The notes under the pieces were generated by a model. It was given only the letters and a program-made list of their open reading frames with translations. It did no database searches and was not told the origin of the DNA. Below, one piece after another: positions 1 through 11,792 of a stretch of DNA of 64,000 nt. This stretch comes from Chionis minor. Taxonomy: Eukaryota > Chordata > Aves > Charadriiformes > Chionididae. The stretch is from contig VZSF01000689.1 of the NCBI GenBank assembly GCA_013398295.1, forward strand, positions 62,001-126,000, given 5' to 3'. A program made the position numbers and the translations under genes. Position 1 is the first letter of the stretch. Each line of letters starts with the position of its first letter.

Positions 1-3000
1 AACATCTTCCATAGTCAGCCAAAGGAATCCAACTCCAACCCAAAGTAACTGCAGTTTCCTTAGGCTAATGTTCTGAAGTTCAGAAAAGTAGAATGTGGCA
101 ATATATAAGCAAAAATGTAAAAACAAATCTAACTACTGTATTTGATAAGATAGAACATAGCTACGTTGCTATTAGACTTACTAGTATGGGTCAGGTCTAC
201 TGTTTGAACCTGCATAGCTTGTGTCTATATAGGTAAACTCTTGTTTCCCCACCCCACAAGTACAGTGGCCTCATCCATGCCATGTAGTTTCTAACCCATG
301 TTGTCATCTGATTGGTAGAGCCTGGGGGAGTACTAGCTGGGACATGCCAAAACCATGCCAAGAAGCATACTAAGGATTTGTCAGTATAGATTGTGGTATA
401 CCAATGCTCAAGTCAGTATCCTTTCCCTTCTTAGCTTACTTGTACAGAGGTAACTCACTGGAACAAAATTTTCCCATGTATTCATGGTCAGTAGTGTCCT
501 GGTTAAGTAATCCCAAGACAATGGCGCTATCAGTGAGGAAAAGTCAACTATTTTGCTAATAGTGAGTAGAAATCCATAGAACTGGTTCAGCATAAATGCA
601 ATATTAAAATATATACTTAAAATATATACACTTCAGCATGAGAAATACTGATTTCCTCAGCCCAGCTATGGTTCTCTCTGAAATATCATGTTGAAATGAT
701 GTGTATAATATTTTCAAATGAGAAGCATACATTTTAGATTGTGAAATACCACAACAAAGAGCTATCTAATAATATTTTTACTGGGTATGGAGAACTGAAA
801 AAGATTCAGACCACGATTAGCAGAGCCAGATCCAGAAAAAGAGTCAAATAAGTTTCTAATTAAATTTAAAAGACTCAATATTATCTTGTAAAATCTTGTG
901 ATGAAGGGGAAACAGCACAAACAGAATAGACGGCAACCACATCAGGTGTCATAGATGCCAAATCTTTCAAACTCTAAGAGATGTCCAAAATAAATCTATT
1001 TTTAATAGTAATTTTAATTCCTCATACACCTGCCAATATTTTGGGTTGAGAGAGGCATATTCTCCTCTGAACTGTATCTAGATGAAAGAGGGATAGCTGA
1101 GGCATATGGGAGTTGCATGACCTTGTCTGGGCAAATAAAAAGCTGATATTGGTGGAATGGATGGCCAGTTGGATCCATTAGCTTTATAATACTGGACAGT
1201 TTCCTCCACCGTTTGTTTGGCACGATGGCCTAAACCAATGCTTCCGAAAATTTTTCCACTACAAACCAGGAATCCTAGTTTTTTAATTCTGCAGAAAAAC
1301 ATAAGGTCTCAAACTATGGACTCAGAACTGCTAACCTAACAGAGTCTCAGAAAAGACTGATACTTTTCATTTAGTTAAAAGAATAATTTAACTAGAACTT
1401 CTGGAACATCTAGAACAACAAATTAGAAGAAGAAAGACAAATTTCCATGCATGTAAAGGCTTATTCACGCCTGAAACTCAGGTTTCATATCTTAGACCTA
1501 AACTGGGACTAGTGTGCCAAAGGGTTTGTGTGATTTTACAGCTATATCAATTGGTCTAAAGAAAGGCCACCTGTAAATCTTACCTTGTTTATATACTGTC
1601 AGGTATTTTATTAATATTAATTTGTCCCAACACATTCGAGTCTGCTTGTTCACTGTCTATCACTGTCACTGCTGCCTAGCAAAGAAGACATGCTTGCAAA
1701 AGGAATCCAAGTGTGTATGAGCAGGATCTTCCTCTTGTGACACATTTCTTCTCCATCACTTTAATGATCTTAATTGTCTTGAAGTAAGATCAGTGCACCA
1801 TGACACTTTGCAGTGGGAGGAATGACGTAATACATATTACATGGTTTGAATCTTTAAGGGATTGAACAGGGTCAAGGATACTCAGATTCTCACAGGGTGA
1901 AGCCTTAAGTTTAAACAAATCTGCTTCATGTTTCATGTTAAGGGATTTGCAATTTGCTTTTGACATATTAAGAATGCAGAAGGAAACCTATTGAATTGTT
2001 TAAAGGAAAACAATAAAGAAAGGAATAAACTTGCTCTCAAGAGCAAAGATTAAGTTATACACAAGTGCTCTGCCAAGTCGAAGCGCCTTGTCAAGCCTAC
2101 TTCTCTGCAGCCATGCTTTTGAGCCTCTCTTCCCATGCTAAGTAATATTTTCTTTTCCTTGGCATGAAATAGCTCCATATTTCTAAGTCATTTCTTCTGT
2201 TACACAGGAGAGTTGGTTCTACTGCTGGGACCCTTTCCCAAATGAACACTGCTGTCCACAGTTTTGACAATGACAATATGATATAACAGACTTTGAGGTA
2301 GATGGACCAGAAATCTGAATCTTCAACTGATAATCACAGTTGTGAGTTCAGAACAGCATAGGTGATATGTCCATTTTTCCCATCAGTGAAAATGAAATTA
2401 AGACCACTCAAAGCAAGAACTTGGAAAAACTTGTCCACGAAGGTGAAAATCTTCAGATGCCGGAATTATTTCTTTCCCCCTGATTCATATGATTATTTCA
2501 TCTCAATAACAATGACAGAAAGAAAAATGGAAGAATTACATGTTTTCTTTGAAAATACTTTCCAAGATTTCAAACAGAAATGGTAGCTATATGAAATCTG
2601 AGATCATAAAGCAATAAATACTGAAAAATATTCAGTGATTAATGTCTTAAAGCTGAACTTTATTCAATTACATCAGTACAGAACTTGAATAATAGAATGC
2701 TTTTCTTCCAACACTTGTCTTCCATCTAAGCAGAGAACTTTCTCAGGTGAGCTCTACCTCTGCCTTTAGGCATTGCACAGTAGTCATACATACAGACTTC
2801 AGACTTGAGTGAATACTTTGTGTATACAACTAGAAGACAAATGCATGCATAAAAATAACAGAGATACACCATTCCAGTTTTTGGGTTTTTTTTAAAGTAG
2901 ACCACCACCCCCCTCTGCTCATTAAAAATTGTCATTAAGTACCCTTAACTAACCTCCTCAGCTGAACCACTGGACCAGACTTCAGCCTGAGGAACTTGTC

Positions 3001-5859
3001 ACAGCTGTTAGACTCCTCAGGTTAAAACTAACATTAACTGAGGATCAAGACCTGGGACAGCTGGGCTGTCTTTTCAAGTCTACAGCGAGGCCATTGAAAA
3101 AGGGTAAGAAAATCAGTCCCTTTTCTCCATGGAGAAAGCCCTTCAGCTGTCTGTCAAGACCAGTCTCAATCTCATGAGACTGGAGATATTTATCTTATAT
3201 ATAAACAGACATACTGAGGCCAAATTGGTTTTAAGTAGTGTCACAATAGAGGTAACAATTTTCTGATATTACTAACTTAAAGATTAAAATAACAGCTTAG
3301 AAAGGTACTATGCTGTTCACTTTAGGAATCTAACCCGAGTTCAGTAACCAAAATTTACAAGTGTAAATTCAGTGTCTGGTCACAAGAGAAAGCAGGGTAC
3401 CCGCCAAGGAGGATTCACAGTAATAACTTCGGTGGTTGAAGTTATGGTAGAATGAATGTCACCCCTTGAAGCAAAACACAGCCCTTTATGGAGCATTTAA
3501 GACATTCAGTCCTTTCTAAAGAACAGTAAAACAGAAATATGAGCTGTTAAAGGATTTGTTTATTTATTTGAGTCTAACAATGGATTTTTCAAGTGCAAGT
3601 ATTTCTAAGCCTGTAGTACTTAGTACTTGAGCCAGGTTATCATGTGCCATAGCAGAAATCCTTTTCCGAGAAAAACACCTGTATGATTTGATTACCACAA
3701 TAGACAAGATGATGCCGATACTGATAAGTTATCATGTATTATTTCTGTTCCCTTGGGCATACAAAATTACAGGGAATATTCAGATTTAAAGGGATATATC
3801 TTTAAAATCAGTGGCATGAGATAAATGTCACATCATTTTCCGTTATACGGTTATACGGGCCTGTGAAATATTCAATGCCAAATGTATGTATTTATTCTGT
3901 AATGCACTGAACCACTAGAATATTTTCTGATATCTGTGGATAATGTGAAACAGCTCTACCCAAGTAAAATTTTACCTCAAGGTTGCCCATCTTTGAGGTG
4001 CTGAGCATTTCTCACATCTTTCATGACCATACAAAATCAACTGAAATTCTTGTGTGGGTTTAGGATCCAACAAGAGTCAGTTCAGAGATACAGAAGTTAA
4101 AAGGTAATAGCTGTTAATTGTTCTGCTGGTCTTGACTTGTAAATTGGCAGAAAAAATGTACTGTTTGAGATGGTATTTACTTGAAGGCTAGTGCAGCTTC
4201 TATTAGCAGCATGTCAAGAATGCAATTAACAGCGCTGAATTCTTGTATCAATTAATTGCATTTATGTAACTGAAAAAAAATGTCCTCAATATATGCTCCT
4301 TTGGCAAGATTATAGTAGTTTGATTATCTTACTATCATTGCCTAAAAAAAAATACATACTGGCATTGAAAGAAGGTTAACTGTTGTTGAGCTCTCTTAGC
4401 TTCTCTTCTCAGCTTAAAGAGCAAACTTACTGCTTGGACTTGCCTTTGCAATATAAGCTGAGGGGTGGCTTTTGTGCTTTATGCTGTAAACATTTCTGTT
4501 GAAGATAAAATACTGTGAATATCTGCGGAAGCACCATGTGTTTATCCTTCTCAGAAAGTATTCTGGAATCTGTGTGTGAATACTTCGCTCTTGTCCAGTT
4601 ACATTGCAACCAGTGTCTTATTTCTTCTGAATTGGTGTATATTATTTATCATCCATTTAACATACTTAAAGCTCCTCATAGTGCTTTGTTTTCATTTTAT
4701 TAAGGCCCAAACTCATTAAATGTTGATCATATGACACTTTATTTTTTGCACTTCTGAGACTCATGCTATAACCATATGGTCTGTTGATGCCTGCACTGTA
4801 GGCAATGACCCCCAAGAAATAAACAAGAAAAGATGATTCTTCTCCCTAATAAGCACGTATTATCCAGTCATTATTAGAAAGGCAATGTGTTTGTCAAAAC
4901 CTGAAGCCGAGAACATATTCAGGAACCATTCCAGCTTGTGTCCAATTCTCCTGTGATCAGCCTGGACTCACATCCCATACAACATTGCAGCAGGCAGTGC
5001 AGAGACATTTACATTTTTAGAAAGGTCACTGAGCTGTCATACAACTCCACAACAACAGAAGATATAGCAGAAATTGTTGGGCCATGCATAATGTGAGGAA
5101 CCAGCCATTCTGAAAATAAGCATGACTTACAGTCAGCCTTGAAGTGCAGATAGACTTGAGGTTTTCTCTTCACTATGCTGGCTGGGTTACCTCAAAGATT
5201 TCTTTGATAGTACTCCAATGTATGCAGCCAGTGAATTTTGCCTCAAGCTGCCTTTGAAGGCTTCTTCCTACTTGGATCAAGATGTCAAAATGTCCTCAGT
5301 TCCTTTGACTCAGCCCCTGATTTAAGCAGCGCTTGGCATAACTCCAGAATGAGATTAAATCCTGCTTCTTTTTTTTTTTTCTTTTTTGACTGTATTTTGT
5401 ACTATGAGTTACCAGTACCTGGGCCAACTTCTGTACTTTTTTTACACAGCGACTTCCACCTTTAGCAAGCAGTCAAACCAGCAGGAAGTCAGTTTTGTGG
5501 ACAGCTGGATTTTACTGGGTTCTACAGCTGTTGAGATCAAATCTTAAAATGAACTTCAATTTTTTGAGCTTAATCAAAGTTCACACTATGCCTGCAGTTT
5601 AGAGAAAATTCCAGATGTGAAATGAGTCAAAGATGTCCTTGTGACCTTGTGTCAAGAGATCTTCTGTGATCTCCTACCTAAGTATCTGATACAGCCTTGG
5701 TCTCTGGTTCAAAGGACTGTCTCTCCCTCTTTTCTTCCTGAAGCCTTAGCAGGCAAATGAAGATACATCCTGAGCCCATCTCAGTCACAAAAGTACTTCT
5801 TCTTCCCATGTGACAAGCACAGAATAAAATACAAAAGTGACCTCCTGGATCAGCGGGCT
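1..5859. other. AT-rich unique DNA, no gene recognised
   Basis: I see no supported gene here. Open frames on both strands stay below about 75 codons and none has recognisable motifs. Low-complexity tracts are minor: a short pyrimidine/T run at 5,369-5,387 and a tandem GTTATACG doublet near 3,842-3,858. A stretch around 4,190-4,270 is rich in TAATT and ATTGCAT words of the kind found in homeodomain and POU sites, and is treated as a finding only. Intergenic or intronic identity is inferred from the absence of coding signal. Confidence 0.6.
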
Positions 5860-6010
5860 ACCATCAGCCACCATACCATACAGCTCTATTAAGATTATCA
5901 AGCTCTGTTTTGAAACTAGCTGAATTTGGTGTCTCCCTGGACTCTTATTGAAACATGATGCATAATGAGGTGACAGGCAGATGCCTTAATTAGACCTGTA
6001 GTTCACTACG
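5860..6010 (-). mobile_element. Possible ancient CR1-like remnant
   Basis: The text around 5,885-5,945 runs through the order seen in old minus-strand CR1 copies: a segment resembling 'attctgttttgaaactag', then 'ctccctggactcttattg', which recalls the segment before the family's 'gttccag' word. No 3' terminal repeat is visible and the match is weak. Old amniote CR1 copies are known to be this diverged. It could equally be unique sequence, and a profile search is needed to decide. Confidence 0.3.
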
Positions 6011-9000
6011 ATTTTGAATATCTTTCCCTCCTAGCAAATCCTGTAGGATCAACCAAACCCCCAGACTTAGAGGAAAGATTGTGAGAAAAACAGGGTTTTT
6101 CAAAACCTCAGGATTGCTCACTAAGGGGGTCTCTCTTTCTTCCACTGCCCCAGCACTGCATCACAATGCCATAGTATGCTACTGTAAATGCTGTTTTCCA
6201 GATGAGATCCAAAATCAGATTTTTACCAGCTATAGTCATTAACACAGCCTTGTCACTACTTGAAGATAATTCCATTTTGGATAGTTACATTCCTTTTGGG
6301 TATGGGGTAAATAAAAACAGTCTGAAACTAGGATTATTTTCTGCTGATATGTTTGTTTTATGTTTCATGTCACAAATCAAAGAAGATAAAATGTAGCCTT
6401 AAATAGTGTTTGGAATGTGATACCATCAATAAGTCTCTTGGGAAGTCCTCTGGGGAATATCTCTTTAGACGAAGCCTTGCTGGGGACAAATCTTATAAAG
6501 AATTTATCCTAGAGAAAAAGATTTTGCTATCTCTGCCTTTTTGAGATACCAGGAATTTTTCCAATTATGAATACACCGATGAAACTACATCCTTTTTTGG
6601 ACTGTGATAAGCACACCCCTTTAAGAAACTCAGTCTTTACATTTTCTCAGTTCTGATTCTACTATGCTTTCCTAAAATATTTCTTATCATATGCAGGCAA
6701 ATTTTGCTTGCACAAAACATCTTGCAGTCCTCCAAGAATGCATTTCCACAGTGAATGAGGGCTCTCTGTATGTTTAAAGCCAGATTCCCTCAGCTACATT
6801 TGGAATTTCCTCCCAAACCACAAAAAGAGAAACAACTAACAAATGACATTTATGGCACAATGTATAACACACACCAGATATATATGACATTTTTTATTTG
6901 GACTTTTCTAGCTAAACAGAAGCAAACAAATGTTTTATGAAATTCTCTATGGTTACTATGGTTATATCTATCTTAATATCCACAGCCAAAGGGATTATCT
7001 CAGGTCAAGACCTTAGCCCAGTGAATGCCCTTATTTAAACAGTAAGGTCATTTAGGAAAAAAAAATAAAGACCAAAAGACACAGTAATATTTAATAATAA
7101 TAATAATAGCTGTGCTCTTGGCTGAATTGCTTTGCAGCTAAACGCCGTGCTTCTGATCCCAGTGCTATTTTTCTCTAGCCTTCCAGAATGAAGGGTGTAC
7201 CACATGCAGGTACAGTCCTTGTGCTCAGAATCTCCATCACTCCTTGAAATGAGAAAATTTGCACTCCAGCTGTCCTGGTTTTCAGTTATCCTTGCAGCAG
7301 CTTTAACCTTGAACCTCAGCGCCCTTTCTCCAGGTTTGACTATTTGCAGGCATTTGGAGCAGCAGCTTAAGTACTCAGAAGCTACTTTGTACAGACAATG
7401 CAAAATAAGGACTTAATCCACTGTGAAAGACAGTAAAAAATGGAAATCAGGAAACAAAAGATATTTATAAATGTATATATGCAGGTTTCGATATAATCAA
7501 GGTACTTCTGTCGCAATCTGTATCATGCTATGGGGCTGCCATCAGAATCCACTGTATGTAAACAGTGGACTGAGACAGTAATATCTTATTGCTTGAATGG
7601 ACATATAGGATAAAATTTTTAGATTGGTCTAAAAACAGCTATAATGCTAGTAGGGATTTCAGTAAGTGCCAATTCTAAGTTCTGCTAATTAGCTAAACAC
7701 TAATTCCAATTCAAACTGCTCAAAACCAAGCAAGAATATATTTCTGAAGCTTCTATTAAGATTCTTCTAGTGTTTTGGGCCCAAAAGGAAAATCTGCCCT
7801 CTTATTTGTGTAATAAAACATCAGTCAGAATCCAGCTGCCACTTGCAGCAAAAGCAATTATTTTAGTTGTAAATGTAAAGGAATAGACCTGAAACCAAAA
7901 TCCAGTTAAATAAACTTCTTGATGACCCTTTCTGTCAGTTTGATATTGGTCGTATGTTTGGTGGTTTGCTGTACCTGGGAAAGAAAACCATTAGAAGAAA
8001 CAATGGGAGTGAGTTTGTAATTAGCTGATATACAAGCTTTAAAAGATTACTGGGGAGGGGAAAGGGTGATTTAGTTGTGTTTTCTTTTTAAAGGAAAAAG
8101 ACAAATGAGGAACAGATAGTGCAAAACAGTTTAGCTTCCTACACGGTGCAATCTCTCAGCGAGTTCGTCTTCTTTTTATGTCACTTGAGTGAGGCAGAGC
8201 CTTTGTGTGGAAGAGCTTCCAAGGCGAGAAGCAGAGGGGCAAGGAGGAGTAACACTTGTGTTCAAATTAAATCCAGTGGCATTTGAAGAAAAAAAAACGT
8301 AGAGCACAGTTGTGGCAGTGATTAAGAAAATAATAACCCCCGCCCCAAGTCACGGCACATGCTTCCCATATGTTTCCCCTGGTCATTTGCCAGATACAGC
8401 AGGATCTGGTGACATTTCTGTAGAGCGATTCAAGGCCTGAAGAAGCCTTGCTGCAGTTGATAGGGTCGGGGTGGGGTAGGGTATTGAAATGGGTGCCTGC
8501 TTCTTGTTTGATTTCCCGCTGAAAGGAGAAGCATTAAATAAAGTTGACAAAAAGAACTCCCAGCAGCTGTCAGAAAAAAATTCTGTTAGAGTTGAAAAGT
8601 TGGAGGAAAAAATGTCTTCTTCTCTGAAATTTGGCCTATAAAAGGTAGAAAAAGGGAGAGCGTACTTCAACATGTTCGTTCGGCTCTTGAGTGCACTTTT
8701 GAAACAAATCCTCCATTTGTTCCCCCTTACCACACTCCAGTTCACATCATGGAGTGGTCTCTGAGCAAGAGAACTGGATTCCTTTCAGATTAAATTCAAC
8801 TGGAAGATGTGCTCCAGAAGCGCAGCTAATGCACTCCAAACAGCTACGAATGTTTAAACCATGGGAACAGACTAAAGCTAGTGTGAAGCAAAACCCCCGA
8901 AAACGTGTATAGTACAGATGTCAGGTCCTCAACACCAACAGCTTCTCACTGCAGACCCACTCCCGGGCTGCACGACTTGCTCATGTGGACACAGCCAAAG

Positions 9001-10686
9001 CCTCCCGCTTTCCAGAACAAGCTGTTTTGATTTTAGACTGACTCTTTGCTTGATTTGTTTTTAATATATAGTATGTTATATAATGCAAAGCTCAAAACTG
9101 TAATACAATGCTTTGACTGACCTCAAACCATTTTCATTGTCTTTCACGGAGTCCTTTGGAATAACTAGGTTTCCTTCCAAATGTGAATGAGGACAAATTG
9201 TGAAATCTGAAAATCCTTTGCGATTCTAAATTCCTGTTTTCCATACAGCTGCACAAGAGACCTGGATCTCCTTGTAAATAAATACCTTTGTACTTTAAAC
9301 CTCTGAAACATCCAGGCCCTGTTCAATCTGAAGGCCAGACTGCCGTGTGTAATTATAAATGACGGGAGGAAGCTGGTCCTCCCTCTGGTATTCCCTATAG
9401 GATCAACCATACATTACAGATTTCCTCCCTCCTCCAGCCCCCAGACTGTGCTGCCCCCATAGAGCTAGCAGCTCTTGCACAGCTAAACCCTGCAGGTTAC
9501 TGCCTTTAAACAGGCAGGCTGAGCTGAGTATTTATGAAGGGAAATGCCTGTCTCACACCTATAAGAGATGACTACTTCAGCCATGAATCCTGCTCTTCAC
9601 TAGGCAGCATGTTCCCAAAACTNAAAGAAAAAGAAAAGAAGTTTCTTACAATGGCAAAACAATGCTTTAAAGATTTGAGAGTGCTCTAATTGCCTACATT
9701 GCTGTCTCTTTAAGCCAAGGAATGGACCCGTGCTCACATCTGGTAGTCAAAACTAAACGGAACCAGCTGAGAGAATACCCACTAGAAATTAAATTGTACA
9801 GAAGATGGCTAAGCCAGAAGGACTTAAGTGAAAGGCTCTTTTTAATAACTCCCTTGCTTTGCAATCATGTCTTTTGTTTACTTTGTTTATTTTTGTAATA
9901 AGCAAAAACAAATGAAAATGTCCCAGTTGTTAGCATTTAACAAAATGTGTCCACTGTGCATTTAGGAGCACATTTTCCATCCCATTTCACAATAAGGACG
10001 TCATTCATGGCCAGCAGCACATCTACGGAATGTTGGCCTGCAACTTTATGAATTGATTGTAAAATGTAATGGAAATATACTGTATGTGCACAGTAGCCAA
10101 CTCTTCCAATGTTAATAACTGGGACATTTTCATTTGGTTTTTGTTTATTAAAAAACGAATGGGAGGCCTAATCCTGGGAATAGCCATTTGACTCCTTGTG
10201 TTGAAACCAACCATAACTGCCTGCTTATAGAGCTTTCTTTTTAGCATGGCCTGGCTCAGCCCACACGCAGCTTCCTTTTGGTTGTTTCATAAACTGCCAA
10301 ACCATGCAGGGACATGGGGTGATGTCTTGCTTTCATTTTGCTACAAACATATTCTCTACCCAAAGCTTTTTGTCAAGTTGGTAGTTTCTCCCCTTTTTGC
10401 CAAAATTTATAAACAAGATTTTTCACTAAATTGGAAGTTGCAAGCAACAGCCCAGTTCAGCCCCTCTCCAACTCTAGAACAATTCTAACCAAAAAAATTC
10501 TAACCAAAATCAATAGAAACCATAAAACTGAGTGTCTTAAAATAGAACTTTGCTCTGCAGATACATAATAAAGACTTCTGTAAGGTATTACCATTCATTG
10601 ATAATAGAGGTACTTAATCACCCAAAATATTGAAGAGGGAAAAATAACAGATTTTGAGCACTTACCACCAGTAACAGACAGATATG
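6011..10686. other. Unique DNA, no gene recognised; one undetermined base
   Basis: No gene is supported. The longest frames (7,035-7,403 minus, 122 codons; 8,383-8,745 minus, 120 codons) show no domain and no conserved motif. The second lies in a somewhat GC-richer patch (about 8,100-9,050), which could be an undetected exon or regulatory element but carries no direct evidence for either. Position 9,623 is an N next to an A-rich stretch. A short direct repeat of 'attctaaccaaaa' occurs around 10,483-10,509. The rest is AT-rich filler. Confidence 0.55.
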
Positions 10687-10716
10687 TTTCAGTGAAGAAA
10701 AATTTCTTCACTGAAA
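10687..10716. repeat. 30-bp near-palindrome at the CR1 5' junction
   Basis: Two perfect 14-bp arms, 10,687-10,700 and 10,703-10,716, are reverse complements separated by only AA. The right arm (TTTCTTCACTGAAA) is normal CR1 sequence and also occurs in the CR1 at 16.67 kb. The left arm lies outside recognisable plus-strand CR1, so it is an inverted copy of CR1 sequence joined directly to the element's truncated 5' end. This suggests a fold-back or template-switch event during insertion, or a later local inversion duplication. Confidence 0.85.
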
Positions 10717-10895
10717 GGGTTATCAAAAATTGTAACAGGCTTCCCAGAGAAGTGGTGGAATTGCCATCCCTGGAGGTATTTAAAAGACATGTAGACGTGG
10801 TGCTAAAGGCCATGGTGTAGTGGTGGTTTTGGCAGTGTTACGTTGGCTGTTGGACTTGATGATCTTAAAGGTCTATTCCAACCTAGGTGATTCGA
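10703..10895 (+). mobile_element. 5'-truncated CR1 LINE, 3' end
   Basis: About 190 bp of CR1 3' region in plus orientation. It holds the segment for the last ORF2 residues ('ccctggaggtatttaaaaga'), then 'ggttttggcagtgtta', 'ttggacttgatgatcttaaa' and 'ttccaacctaggtgattc', the usual order before the terminal repeat. It closely parallels the copy at 16,484-16,862, so both probably belong to one avian CR1 subfamily (inferred). CR1 copies are normally 5' truncated because reverse transcription starts at the 3' end. The 5' break coincides with the palindrome at 10,687-10,716, and the 3' tail has become a long microsatellite. Confidence 0.92.
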
Positions 10896-11025
10896 TTCTA
10901 TTCTATTCTATTCTATTCTATTCTATTCTATTCTATTCTATTCTATTCTATTCTATTCTATTCTATTCTATTCTATTCTATTCTATTCTATTCTATTCTA
11001 TTCTATTCTATTCTATTCTATTCTA
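10896..11025 (+). repeat. (TTCTA)26 microsatellite grown from a CR1 tail
   Basis: Twenty-six uninterrupted copies of TTCTA (130 bp) start directly at the end of the CR1 3' sequence. CR1 elements end in a few short direct repeats such as ATTCTATGATTCT, and this array is an expansion of that tail. The lack of interruptions suggests recent or ongoing slippage, so length should vary between individuals. The array is translatable as a Phe-Tyr-Ser-Ile-Leu repeat in one frame, which is an artefact and not a protein. Confidence 0.97.
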
Positions 11026-11792
11026 AGAAATAGCTAACCATCCCTTTAAGACTCTCTTGTTGCTTCCAAATTCAAAGACATAATCTGTGGAAAGTGTTAT
11101 AGGAAAAAATATTTCTACAAAGGAAACATAAAGATGCAAATCTACCACTGATATTACTTCCGGAAAGGGAGCTGATTCTGTGTGATACAAAATAGTATCA
11201 CTCCACAGTACCCACAGTCTACAACACAGCTACATTTTCTTTCAAAGAAATGATACAAGAACTACAGGGATGTGGGAAGCTAAATATTCCCACTGTGAGT
11301 TTAAAGTGAGTTCATCCTTTTCTGAATAAGAACCGAATCACTCATGGCACCAATGACAATGCAATCCTTCCCAGTGTTTACACTGTTCAGATATTTGTTC
11401 GTCATATTCAGGCATAACATTACCAAAAACTGTGAGCCTTCAAACCATCTTACAAACATAGCCCAGTTAGCTGCTATTCATCATTGTGCAGTTTTTTGTA
11501 CATCGTAACTACTAACATTGAGAGAAGATGTTAATAAGATGCTTATATTTTCTCCTTATTACTGGTGTTTATTTATAGCACTTCTGTTCCTCAAAGACAT
11601 GACAGATACAGGTCATGACCTGCTCACACCATGCCCGGTGCAGACCTAGGCAAACATGAGAGTCTTGACCTTGTGAGCTCAGCTTGGCTGTAACAAAAGT
11701 GGAAAAAACTTTTGAATGAACAGATTACCGAGTAACATGCATTCAGCATGTCAGATTCATTGTACTGAATACACTATTCAGTCTTGCATGCC
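11026..11792. other. Unique spacer between two CR1 copies
   Basis: No gene is supported in this 0.77-kb AT-rich spacer. At its right edge two short hairpins lie back to back: 8-bp arms at 11,764-11,771 and 11,775-11,782 with a CAC loop, then 6-bp arms at 11,783-11,788 and 11,793-11,798. They abut the 5' end of the large CR1. Short hairpins occur by chance, but their position at an insertion junction is recorded. Confidence 0.6.

Noticed and set aside
1014..1302. Two overlapping minus-strand frames that together look mildly protein-like
   Set aside because: They are in different frames, show no family motif, and there is no exon boundary or transcript evidence.
7270..7285. Word 'tgtcctggttttcag', similar to the start of a common avian LTR
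   Set aside because: The sequence after the first 15 bases does not continue like that LTR. A chance match.
7035..7403. 122-codon minus-strand frame
   Set aside because: Contains a run of leucines from an AAT-type simple repeat (about 7,090-7,110) and no domain.
10820..11026. 68-codon frame with a Phe-Tyr-Ser-Ile-Leu repeat
   Set aside because: It is a translation of the CR1 3' end and the (TTCTA)26 microsatellite. A repeat of 5 bases gives a 5-residue pattern in every frame.
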